A stretch of 36,019 nt of DNA from a virus: positions 1-36,019 of IMG/VR virus record IMGVR_UViG_3300037502_001445. One strand, written 5' to 3'. Shown here piece by piece: positions 30,454-36,019 of the stretch. Each line of letters opens with the position of its first letter. Position 1 is the first letter of the stretch. The notes beneath the pieces were generated by a model, which was not told where the DNA came from, did not search any database, and saw only the letters and a program-made list of their open reading frames with translations. A program made the translations under genes and the position numbers.

Positions 30454-30636
30454 ATGGATAAATTAAACCGGATTCGAGAGTTGCTCGAAGATAGAAATCT
30501 AACTAAAGTTGCGCCGCGAGTCGGCATTACCCGCGTTTACCTGACTTACATTAAAAACGGGCAGGCTACGCCTAGCGAATCACTACAAACTAAACTACTC
30601 GACTATTTGGAGGGTCGAACCAATGAAAGTAAATAA
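30454..30636 (+). CDS. Cro-like helix-turn-helix protein, 60 aa
   Basis: MDKLNRIRELLEDRNLTKVAPRVGITRVYLTYIKNGQ contains an XRE-type helix-turn-helix (about residues 15-38), followed by SLQTKLLDYLEGRT. It shares DRNL, an Ala/Gly pattern and the DYLE end with the protein at 33397, so the two are paralogous regulators. It faces the leftward recombination operon across overlapping promoters, in the position of a lambdoid regulator. Overlaps the next gene by 14 bases. Confidence 0.8.
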   Translation: MDKLNRIRELLEDRNLTKVAPRVGITRVYLTYIKNGQATPSESLQTKLLDYLEGRTNESK

Positions 30637-30952
30637 CATCATTCATACCAACAAAGACGCTAATTGCTTTATTGCTCAAATCACAGACTGGCATTATGAC
30701 CGGGGGCTTATTCAGAACAGCACAGATAGCGCTCAGTATTTAAAGCTTATTTCCGAGGCTGGCGAGCTTGCGGATAACATCGCAAAAGGCAAGTGCATCA
30801 AAGATGATATTGGCGACATGATTACTGTGCTAATTAACATTGCAGAGCGTAACGGTCTATCTATTCAGGAATGTTTAGAGCATGCCTACAACGACATTAA
30901 AGATAGAACCGGATATATGAGCGAAAACGGCGTGTACATCAAGGACGAATAG
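30623..30952 (+). CDS. MazG-like nucleotide pyrophosphohydrolase
   Basis: 109 aa. KLISEAGELADNIAKGKCIKDDIGDMITVLINIA contains the metal-binding ExxE (E45, E48) and DxxD (D62, D65) of the all-alpha NTP-PPase superfamily. WHYDRGLIQNSTDSAQYLKL and YNDIKDRTGYM are typical of phage MazG-like members. These hydrolyse NTPs or alarmones and can blunt host stress responses. Ends in TAG directly followed by TGA. Confidence 0.85.
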   Translation: MKVNNIIHTNKDANCFIAQITDWHYDRGLIQNSTDSAQYLKLISEAGELADNIAKGKCIKDDIGDMITVLINIAERNGLSIQECLEHAYNDIKDRTGYMSENGVYIKDE

Positions 30953-31044
30953 TGAGCGGCATATCAGTTGTACTCGAAGTGTTCGCGCTGTTTTTAATAC
31001 TAGTAATAGCGATACAGATAGCGTCAAAAGATAAGGGGCATTAA
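30952..31044 (+). CDS. Tiny membrane protein, 30 aa (GTG start)
   Basis: GTG 30952 overlaps the MazG-like stop; AAGGAC lies ahead. SVVLEVFALFLILVIAIQIA is one hydrophobic helix with the short tail SKDKGH. Resembles the broken gene at 25344 in size and in a 14-bp identical stretch. Its stop lies inside the terminator hairpin. Confidence 0.5.
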   Translation: MSGISVVLEVFALFLILVIAIQIASKDKGH

Positions 31045-31054
31045 GCCCCTTTTA
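31033..31054. terminator. Convergent terminator between 30952 and 31052 genes
   Basis: AAGGGGC, loop ATTAA, GCCCCTT then TTAT. It lies between two converging transcription units; stop codons of both sit in or next to it. Confidence 0.78.
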
Positions 31055-31240
31055 TATTTCCACTTCTTCTAAAACTAAATCACTAGATAGGTCGCTGGCA
31101 TCGCGCCACATTTCAGGCTGATTCCTCGGTACAAACTCATCACCGTCAAAATACCCAAGATAGCAATACTCGCCATCTTTAATTGTGATAACCGCGCCCT
31201 TTGCTAGTGTGCTTAACACTTTATAAGTTCCGTTATTCAT
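31052..31240 (-). CDS. Hypothetical early protein, 62 aa
   Basis: MNNGTYKVLSTLAKGAVITIKDGEYCYLGYFDGDEFVPRN is a small beta-rich protein, SH3-like in pattern, with an acidic end. Last gene of the leftward early operon. Family not recognised. Confidence 0.65.
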   Translation of the reverse strand: MNNGTYKVLSTLAKGAVITIKDGEYCYLGYFDGDEFVPRNQPEMWRDASDLSSDLVLEEVEI

Positions 31241-31314
31241 CGCTTATCCTTGCCGCGTTCTGCTTGTACGTCGGCGCATTCCTGCAATAAGTGTAGGCTT
31301 GTTTTATTAGGCAT
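31237..31314 (-). CDS. Very short ORF, 25 aa, possible remnant
   Basis: MPNKTSLHLLQECADVQAERGKDKR with a strong AAGGAG before ATG 31314 and an ATGA overlap with the next gene. The LLQECADVQAERGKD segment looks like the N-terminus of a longer phage protein type (DUF6378-like in my reading), so this may be a truncated gene kept for translation coupling. Uncertain. Confidence 0.45.
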   Translation of the reverse strand: MPNKTSLHLLQECADVQAERGKDKR

Positions 31315-31318
31315 TTTC

Positions 31319-31894
31319 TTACTCCTTAATTGGTATATCAATACTATTCGGTGTTTCATTTCCAAAAACGTCCCAACCTTCTGGGGCTGTACGTGCAAAC
31401 ATTTCTAAGCGTGGTAGGTCTCCGCAAAATTCGACAATGCGTTTTCTTGCTTCGTCCGGTTTTTTACTGTGTCCGTCTAGCGGCTCAATTAAAACGCTAC
31501 TTACTGAATTACTGGATTTGAATGGCTTGCCTTTTACGCCAATCAGACAGACTTCGCAGTTGCTTTTTGTGTACCAACCTATGCCGAAAAATGGCTTCCC
31601 GTTCTTTCTGTTGGTTTTGATCCAGCTAAAGCCAAGAGTTTTATACTTGAAACCCCATGCCTTTATGGTATCTAAGCCTTGTTGTAAGTTGGGGAAAGTG
31701 ACCCACATAAACAACATGCAGTTATCTGCGGACACTGATTGAACATCTAGGTTCATGATGTCTTGTTTGCTCATGGTCTGGTAATGAGCATTAACACCGC
31801 CATGCTTTTTTCCATGCTTGCTTGCTCCGCGCTTATCGTTATAAGACCAAGGCGGATCGGCGTAAATTATGCTGTACTTTTTATTGTTGCTCAT
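31319..31894 (-). CDS. MT-A70-family adenine methyltransferase
   Basis: 191 aa. SIIYADPPWSYNDK puts the DPPW catalytic motif at residues 13-16; GFSWIKTNRKNGKPFFGIGWYTKSNCEVCLIGVKG and HSKKPDEARKRIVEFCGDLPRLEMFAR are the remaining MT-A70 blocks including the SAM-contacting part. In phages such enzymes methylate N6 of adenine in DNA and can protect it from restriction. Site specificity cannot be read from the sequence. It overlaps the upstream gene by 14 bases. Confidence 0.92.
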   Translation of the reverse strand: MSNNKKYSIIYADPPWSYNDKRGASKHGKKHGGVNAHYQTMSKQDIMNLDVQSVSADNCMLFMWVTFPNLQQGLDTIKAWGFKYKTLGFSWIKTNRKNGKPFFGIGWYTKSNCEVCLIGVKGKPFKSSNSVSSVLIEPLDGHSKKPDEARKRIVEFCGDLPRLEMFARTAPEGWDVFGNETPNSIDIPIKE

Positions 31895-32063
31895 GCGTCA
31901 CCGCCTTTTTTGGAATGCCTTTATGCAACGGAAAGAACGGAAACTTTATAACACCGTTTGGTAGTTGAATCTCCGTTGTAACCGTAAACTCTTTAACAGA
32001 TTCACCATAGCCGCGCTCTATGAACGGCGTCTGCGTAACCGCGCCCGGTGTTTTGTGGCTCAT
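31881..32063 (-). CDS. Hypothetical early protein, 60 aa
   Basis: MSHKTPGAVTQTPFIERGYGESVKEFTVTTEIQLPNGVIKFPFF, beta-rich; ends KKAVTHEQQ. Start overlaps the upstream stop by 4 bases. No family recognised. Confidence 0.65.
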   Translation of the reverse strand: MSHKTPGAVTQTPFIERGYGESVKEFTVTTEIQLPNGVIKFPFFPLHKGIPKKAVTHEQQ

Positions 32064-32290
32064 TGTACTTGCTCCTCCAGTTTAGATATTTCATTCATCA
32101 GCCGATAGGCTTTATCCGAGATATACCATTCATACGCATCAGGCTCAGCGCGTGTTAGCAGGCCGCTGGCTCTAAAAGTAGCCATCCGGTTTGTATTGAC
32201 ACCAACTTCCACGGCGTCTTTCTGTCTGAACGGTTGTGGAAGTGCGGCGCACCGAAGTAGCGCCATGTATGCTCCAACTGTAATTTTCAT
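32060..32290 (-). CDS. Hypothetical early protein, winged-helix-like, 76 aa
   Basis: MKITVGAYMALLRCAALPQPFRQKDAVEVGVNTNRMATFRASGLLTR...WYISDKAYRLMNEISKLEEQV. The helix-strand order with G-L-L-T-R turn and Y-x-I-S-D-K strand looks like a small winged helix. Could be a regulator; not proven. Overlaps both neighbours by 4 bases. Confidence 0.65.
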   Translation of the reverse strand: MKITVGAYMALLRCAALPQPFRQKDAVEVGVNTNRMATFRASGLLTRAEPDAYEWYISDKAYRLMNEISKLEEQVQ

Positions 32291-32598
32291 AGCTCACCTC
32301 GCGCTTTGGCTAGTGCTTTTTCTGCAAGTGAAACAGCTTCATTCATGTCGCTATATTCTTCGCGCATAAAAACACTGCTTTCGATTAACTCTTTGACAGC
32401 TAGATACAAATCAGGCGCGGCGGCGATTAGGTTGGCGTTGGCATTCATTTCTTCGTCATCCTCTCCGCCATCTCCACGCTCAGGTGCAGAGGCTATGTGG
32501 TAGTAACCATACCCAGCAGGCTGCCCAATTGTAACCCCATCAAAACTATCGTACTCAAGTATTTCCCACTCGCCCTTAGTCCAATTCTCGTTACTCAT
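32287..32598 (-). CDS. Conserved-type phage protein, 103 aa
   Basis: MSNENWTKGEWEILEYDSFDGVTIG... followed by MNANANLIAAAPDLYLAVKELIE, a motif very common in small phage early proteins, then a helical end SLAEKALAKARGEL. Function not known. ATGA overlaps on both sides. Confidence 0.75.
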   Translation of the reverse strand: MSNENWTKGEWEILEYDSFDGVTIGQPAGYGYYHIASAPERGDGGEDDEEMNANANLIAAAPDLYLAVKELIESSVFMREEYSDMNEAVSLAEKALAKARGEL

Positions 32599-32867
32599 AG
32601 CACAGCCTCCTGTTTTGCCGCGTCAATGTCATTTTTGAAGCACTCGAATGCGAACGGACTGTCAGTGTCGCCTAAAACAAAGCCGTAAAGCTCCTGCGTC
32701 AATTCTTCTAACGTTCCGTTTTCTGGTGATGCGCGCTCACCGGCGATGCGCTTGCAGTCATCATGCGTGGCATTCTCGATAATGCTCATATATTCACTGT
32801 CTGTTAGCGCACGGCGTGTAATGCGTGGAATTTTGCGCAGTTTGTCAAAGTCGATTACGTTGCTCAT
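32595..32867 (-). CDS. Hypothetical early protein, 90 aa
   Basis: MSNVIDFDKLRKIPRITRRALTDSEYMSII... helical and acidic. Preceded by the GGAGAAATAAAATGA junction shared with two upstream genes. No family recognised. Confidence 0.65.
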   Translation of the reverse strand: MSNVIDFDKLRKIPRITRRALTDSEYMSIIENATHDDCKRIAGERASPENGTLEELTQELYGFVLGDTDSPFAFECFKNDIDAAKQEAVL

Positions 32868-32868
32868 T

Positions 32869-33045
32869 TTATTTCTCCGATTCTTCCAGCTTAATTAGTT
32901 TTAGCGCATAGTCTCCGCGCTTTGCTATCATGTCATCACCGCCACCAATCTCTATAAGAACATCAATCGCGTTGCCGATAACTTGGTTGGAATATTCGGT
33001 TTCAGTCATACCGTTTAGCTTTGCTATGTCAGTCGTTGTTGTCAT
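32869..33045 (-). CDS. Hypothetical early protein, 58 aa
   Basis: MTTTTDIAKLNGMTETEYSNQVIGNAIDVLIEIGG...KLIKLEESEK, start 33045, helical and acidic. Its last codons (GAG AAA TAA) supply the ribosome site for the next gene, and the same arrangement precedes its own start. Function unknown. Confidence 0.65.
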   Translation of the reverse strand: MTTTTDIAKLNGMTETEYSNQVIGNAIDVLIEIGGGDDMIAKRGDYALKLIKLEESEK

Positions 33046-33046
33046 T

Positions 33047-33298
33047 TTATTTCTCCAGTTCTGCTAGTAGTGCGTCTGCAAAACGAACACTGTCTTTAGC
33101 AACAAGCCCATCTGCGCGAATACTGTGTTTGTTAGCCGTGACGCAGTATTTAACAACTGCGTCACTATTAGATAAAAACCCCTGCATTGCCGCCATAGCA
33201 AATTGCTCACGCTTGGTTAAGCCACCCTCTATCACTGATGCATTCCCAACGGACTGACCTGTTGGCATTGCTGGCATATCGGCGTTTTTAATCTTCAT
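33047..33298 (-). CDS. Conserved-type phage protein, first gene of leftward early operon, 83 aa
   Basis: MKIKNADMPAMPTGQSVGNASVIEGGLTKREQFAMAAMQGFLSN contains the TKREQFAMAAMQG block found in many small phage early proteins. Function unknown. GGAGAAATAAA ribosome site directly behind the leftward promoter at 33332-33360. Confidence 0.75.
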   Translation of the reverse strand: MKIKNADMPAMPTGQSVGNASVIEGGLTKREQFAMAAMQGFLSNSDAVVKYCVTANKHSIRADGLVAKDSVRFADALLAELEK

Positions 33299-33326
33299 TT
33301 TATTTCTCCGTTTGTTGTCTTAAAGT

Positions 33327-33355
33327 TTGACAGTATCGGTAAGCGTGATTATATT
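33327..33355 (+). promoter_or_regulatory. Rightward early promoter (replication operon)
   Basis: Perfect TTGACA (33327-33332), 17-base spacer, TATATT (33350-33355). It shares almost all its bases with the leftward promoter at 33332-33360. Drives the Cro-like and replication genes. Confidence 0.82.
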
Positions 33356-33360
33356 GTCAA
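33332..33360 (-). promoter_or_regulatory. Leftward early promoter
   Basis: On the minus strand perfect TTGACA (33360-33355), 17-base spacer, GATACT (33337-33332). The arms TTGACAgTAT and TTGACAaTAT form an inverted repeat across the two promoters, which makes a natural operator for a dimeric HTH protein. Confidence 0.82.
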
Positions 33361-33396
33361 GCGAACCCGATAAATAATTTATAAGGATAACTGAAA

Positions 33397-33570
33397 ATGC
33401 TTACACTTGACCAAATACAGAAGAAACTGGCCGACCGCAATCTAAACATGATTGCGCGTGAAACCGGCTTGGCATATGACACTGTTTGGCGAATCGCAAA
33501 AAAGCGAGCTAAACAGCCAACGTATGACGCAATTAAGCGCATTAGCGATTATTTGGAGGCAAACGCATGA
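33397..33570 (+). CDS. Cro-like helix-turn-helix protein, 57 aa
   Basis: MLTLDQIQKKLADRNLNMIARETGLAYDTVWRIAKKRAKQPTYDAIKRISDYLEANA: an XRE-type helix-turn-helix at about residues 15-38, likely binding the operator between the two promoters just upstream. Paralogous to the protein at 30454. ATAAGGA site ahead of ATG 33397; ends in an ATGA overlap with the replication gene. Confidence 0.82.
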   Translation: MLTLDQIQKKLADRNLNMIARETGLAYDTVWRIAKKRAKQPTYDAIKRISDYLEANA

Positions 33571-34379
33571 AGTGGTTTAAACACTCGTCACTTGCCGCGC
33601 AGGACGCTAAATTAAAAAAGCTACGCATTCGGTATGGGATGCAAGGCTACGGTCTTTACTGGTATTGCTTAGAGCTTATTGCAAGCGAGGTTGATTCAAA
33701 CAAATTAACTTTTGAACTTGAACACGACAGCGAAATACTTGCGCATGATACCGGTATAAACAGCAAGGTCGTAGAAGAAATGATGTTTTACATGGTTGAG
33801 CTTGGACTATTTGAAAATATCGACGGCGTAATAACCTGCTTTGCTTTGGCTAAAAGGGCTGACGAGTACCTTGTCAAGTCACTGAAACGAGAAGGGAAAT
33901 TAAAAGAGCTTGAAAATGTCCGGTCAATGTCTGGACACTCTCTGGATAAAGTCCGCCCAGAGGAGAGTAAAGGAGAGGAGATAAAAGAAAATAAGAGTAA
34001 CAAAAACAATACGTCAGTTTCGCAAGCGAATCCTGACCCGATCGATGAAACTATCCAGACGATATTTGATTATTGGAAGTCGGTCATGGGTAAAGATGGG
34101 AAATCCAAGCTAACCCAAAAGCGCAAGTCGAAAATTAAAGCTCGCTTGAAAGACGGTTTTGAACCTAGGGAGATATGCGAAGCAATCAATGGTTGTGCTA
34201 AGTCACCTCACCACATGGGGCAGAACGACACTGGCGCAATCTATGACGACCTTGAACTGATTTGCCGCGATGACAGCAAGGTAAAAATGTTTTTGTCGAT
34301 TAACCAGAAGTATGAACAGCCATACTCAGCGGCTACGGCAAAGACGATTGAGACATTAAACAACATGGAGTTTGACTAA
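33567..34379 (+). CDS. Replication initiator-like protein (Lin1244/Lin1753 N-terminal type)
   Basis: 270 aa. MKWFKHSSLAAQDAKLKKLRIRYGMQGYGLYWYCLELIAS is the winged-helix N-terminal domain typical of DUF4373-type phage replication proteins. A linker rich in Lys, Glu, Asn and Ser (about 125-155) precedes a helical C-terminal part (KARLKDGFEPREICEAINGCAKSPHHM). It stands in the lambda O position. The purine-rich, A-rich linker DNA (33955-34015) is a possible origin site, as in lambda O, but no iterons were seen. Confidence 0.75.
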   Translation: MKWFKHSSLAAQDAKLKKLRIRYGMQGYGLYWYCLELIASEVDSNKLTFELEHDSEILAHDTGINSKVVEEMMFYMVELGLFENIDGVITCFALAKRADEYLVKSLKREGKLKELENVRSMSGHSLDKVRPEESKGEEIKENKSNKNNTSVSQANPDPIDETIQTIFDYWKSVMGKDGKSKLTQKRKSKIKARLKDGFEPREICEAINGCAKSPHHMGQNDTGAIYDDLELICRDDSKVKMFLSINQKYEQPYSAATAKTIETLNNMEFD

Positions 34380-34570
34380 TGAACCACAAAGAGTTTGATG
34401 AATTTCGATGGGGCGTAAACATTTATGTAGAGCACAAGGGGATTATTAAGTACGTTATTGCGGTCGATTTTGAAGAAAGGTTGTTGGCTTTGGTTTTTGA
34501 TAGGCGCTATTGCCCTACCGAAGAATGGGAGTGGGTAAGATGCGAAAACGTAGAGGTTTGCGATGACTAA
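34379..34570 (+). CDS. Hypothetical protein, 63 aa
   Basis: MNHKEFDEFRWGVNIYVEHKGIIKYVIAVDFEERLLALVFD: beta-rich and aromatic, acidic end. TAATG overlap with the replication gene and 8-base overlap with the next. Function unknown. Confidence 0.68.
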   Translation: MNHKEFDEFRWGVNIYVEHKGIIKYVIAVDFEERLLALVFDRRYCPTEEWEWVRCENVEVCDD

Positions 34571-35129
34571 CGAATCATTTAAACAAATCATGGCGCTACT
34601 ATCAGAACAGTACCAGCGCAATGTGTCACCGCTAATGGCAAAGGCCTATTGGCAAGTGCTGAAAGACTTTACCAATGAGCAAGTTGAAAAAGCGGTGATG
34701 GATTACATAGGCGATCCCGATTGTTGCAATTTCTGGCCACAGCCGGGCGCGATAAAAGCCAAGATTACAGGCACTGGAAAACAGCAGGATATGAGCATTG
34801 AAGATTCTGCGATGACAGCTTGGAATATAATACTAGGCGAGATTCGCAGAGTCGGCGCGTATGGAAACTTAGAGATTGACGACAAAGTTGCCATGAAAGC
34901 AGTGCAAAACATCGGTGGCTGGCAGAGCCTATGCCACAGTACTGATGACGCGTTAAAGACATGGAAGCGAAAAGAGTTTATCAGTGCGTATAAAACATTT
35001 GTTGGCGCAGATAGCCTACCAGAGTCTTTGCGTGGTATCGGACAGTCAAGCCGTGAACACATAGAGTGGCGAGAAGCTCTTAAACGGATTCAGGGAGGCG
35101 TTAAAGATGTTAATCAATGCAAGGACTAG
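34563..35129 (+). CDS. Replication-associated protein, possible helicase loader type
   Basis: 188 aa. MTNESFKQIMALLSEQYQRNVSPLMAKAYWQVLKDFTNEQVEKAVMDYIGDPDCCNFWPQPGAIKAKI is the pattern of DUF6475/G40P-loader-like phage proteins that follow an initiator gene and may deliver the replicative helicase. The C-terminal domain has VQNIGGWQSLCHSTDDALKTWKRKEFISAY. No ATPase motif is present. The helicase itself is not in the window, so a host helicase would be used. Confidence 0.68.
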   Translation: MTNESFKQIMALLSEQYQRNVSPLMAKAYWQVLKDFTNEQVEKAVMDYIGDPDCCNFWPQPGAIKAKITGTGKQQDMSIEDSAMTAWNIILGEIRRVGAYGNLEIDDKVAMKAVQNIGGWQSLCHSTDDALKTWKRKEFISAYKTFVGADSLPESLRGIGQSSREHIEWREALKRIQGGVKDVNQCKD

Positions 35130-35361
35130 CCTTAACAGAGTTATGCTTATCTGTGAGCTTTACAAGCGCTTTAAAGAGGGTTGCTTCAGGTACAACCAGA
35201 TAGTTGAGCAAGCCGACATTAACGGCACTGGCTATGCAGTTACCGTAAAGAGCCTGGTCAACAACGAGTGGGCAATTAAATCCGGTGACGGAAAATATAG
35301 ACTGACGGAGAAATCGTTTGACTTGGTAGACAAGATTAAAACGGTTGCTAAAGGCTTATGA
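35107..35361 (+). CDS. Winged-helix protein, 84 aa
   Basis: MLINARTSLNRVMLICELYKRFKEGCFRYNQIVEQADINGTGYAVTVKSLVNNEWAIKSGDGKYRLT. A helix-turn-helix followed by a W-x-I...GKYRLT wing. Similar to the next gene in the second half, suggesting tandem duplication. Overlaps the previous gene by 23 bases. Confidence 0.7.
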   Translation: MLINARTSLNRVMLICELYKRFKEGCFRYNQIVEQADINGTGYAVTVKSLVNNEWAIKSGDGKYRLTEKSFDLVDKIKTVAKGL

Positions 35362-35606
35362 TAAACAGAAACCAAACGACTATCTGGCGAGCATTAACAA
35401 TCAGGGATTTACAAAGGCAGTACGGAGCCAATAACTTCTCCTTCACCGACGTAAGAAACTCGGCAGGTAAATTTGGCTGTGAAGCACACACGGTTGTTTT
35501 CGCCCTAATGTCATCAGGATGGATTGAAAGAACTGGTCGCGGCAAATACAGGCTCACAACAGAAGCAATCAAGGAAATGACTTACATGCGGCAGCAATTT
35601 ATATAA
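35358..35606 (+). CDS. Winged-helix protein, paralogue of 35107 gene, 82 aa
   Basis: MINRNQTTIWRALTIRDLQRQYGANNFSFTDVRNSAGKFGCEAHTVVFALMSSGWIERTGRGKYRLT. Same S/N-x-W-I/A-x8-GKYRLT wing as its neighbour. A DNA-binding role in replication or regulation is plausible. Overlaps the previous stop by 4 bases; ends TATAA before a promoter. Confidence 0.7.
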   Translation: MINRNQTTIWRALTIRDLQRQYGANNFSFTDVRNSAGKFGCEAHTVVFALMSSGWIERTGRGKYRLTTEAIKEMTYMRQQFI

Positions 35607-35650
35607 TTCCGCATTTCGTCGTGTTTTCTTGTTGATTCATCGCAACTTGA

Positions 35651-35678
35651 TTGCACGGCGTAGTGCTTCATCTAATAT
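35651..35678 (+). promoter_or_regulatory. Promoter for the hexapeptide-repeat gene
   Basis: TTGCAC (35651-35656), 16-base spacer, TAATAT (35673-35678), followed by an AAAACAACAACGGAGAG leader like that of other early genes. Confidence 0.55.
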
Positions 35679-35705
35679 CTGAGAAAACAACAACGGAGAG
35701 ATAAA

Positions 35706-36019
35706 ATGAAAGACAAAAAGTACGAATTAGATAAAACCAAAACTAAAAAAGCGCCTAATGGAGCTACGCTCTATGCAGTTGTGGCACTTAAATCATTCGG
35801 CACTATTGAAGCTGGCGATGTCGGTGGATACATTGAATCGGAAAAAAATCTAAGTCAGTCCGGCGATGCTTGGGTGTCCGGCAATGCTCGGGTGTTCGGC
35901 AATGCTCGGGTGTTAGGCAATGCTGAGGTGTTCGGCAATGCTCTGGTGTTAGGCAATGCTCGGGTGTTCGGCAATGCTCGGGTGTTAGGCAATGCTCGGG
36001 TGTTCGGCAATGCTCGGGT
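35706..36019 (+). CDS. Hexapeptide-repeat protein, 5' part (continues at position 1)
   Basis: ATG 35706 follows CGGAGAG. Residues 1-52 form a small N-terminal domain (YELDKTKTKKAPNGATLYAVVALKSFGTIEAGDVGGYIES-like, KNLSQSGDAWV), typical of YdcK-type phage proteins; then hexapeptide repeats begin and run off the end with two bases of the next codon. Together with 1-560 the protein would have at least 285 residues and over 25 repeats. Frames at the two ends do not match without extra bases. Confidence 0.85.
   Translation, partial: MKDKKYELDKTKTKKAPNGATLYAVVALKSFGTIEAGDVGGYIESEKNLSQSGDAWVSGNARVFGNARVLGNAEVFGNALVLGNARVFGNARVLGNARVFGNAR
35862..36019 (+). repeat. 18-bp tandem repeat array, right copy
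   Basis: About nine 18-bp units identical in type to those at 1-323 (GGCAATGCTCGGGTGTTC/A). The window ends inside a unit. Confidence 0.97.

Overview
The window is an essentially complete genome of a tailed phage with a long non-contractile tail (siphophage type). It appears to have been opened inside one gene: the last gene (from 35706) runs off the right end and its 3' part enters at position 1, both ends lying in the same 18-bp hexapeptide-repeat array, so the molecule is probably circular or circularly permuted. E. coli-like sigma70 promoters, AGGAG-type ribosome binding sites and lambda/P22-like genes (NinG, ERF, RecE-type nuclease, P22-type coat and scaffold, P22-type tailspike head) point to a gammaproteobacterial host; I cannot name the genus. 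No integrase and no CI-type repressor with a peptidase domain is visible, so a lytic life style or a lysogeny-defective relative is likely.

Layout. 1-4841: rightward accessory genes, mostly small and unknown, including the hexapeptide-repeat protein, an AlpA-like DNA-binding protein, an HNH/AP2-type mobile endonuclease candidate, a possible ADP-ribosyltransferase-fold protein, tiny membrane proteins and a tRNA-Arg(UCU). 4841-15406: an HslV-like Ntn hydrolase, then a strong promoter and packaging/head/tail genes (small and large terminase, SPP1 gp7-type head protein, DUF4055 portal, scaffold, P22-type coat, head-tail connectors, tail terminator, tail tube). 15420-16453: five leftward small genes inserted in the tail cluster with their own promoter and a shared terminator. 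16665-25319: tail chaperones G and GT with a clear -1 frameshift site (A AAA AAG), tape measure, distal tail protein, tail hub with a glycine-rich adhesin-like end, tailspike. 25344-27379: terminator, one antisense small gene, and the lysis cassette (several small membrane proteins, XhlA-like protein, T4-type lysozyme, 3-TM holin). 27384-30376: leftward recombination operon (ERF, RecE-like exonuclease, DUF1367, NinG). 30392-31044: rightward Cro-like protein, MazG-like NTP pyrophosphohydrolase and a tiny membrane protein. 31052-33298: leftward early operon of small genes ending in an MT-A70 adenine methyltransferase. 33327-33360: two fully overlapping divergent promoters. 33397-35606: Cro-like protein, replication initiator-like protein, probable helicase-loader-type protein and two winged-helix paralogues.

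The logic is lambdoid: two divergent promoter regions, each next to a small HTH protein of the same family, feed leftward (recombination; methylase and small early genes) and rightward (replication) operons, and later promoters sharing the sequence CTATAATCAC feed packaging and head genes. The most unusual points are the moron-like island between tail tube and tail chaperone, an HslV-like protease gene just before the terminase, several genes broken by a single in-frame stop or one-base shift, and the repeat gene in which the sequence was opened.
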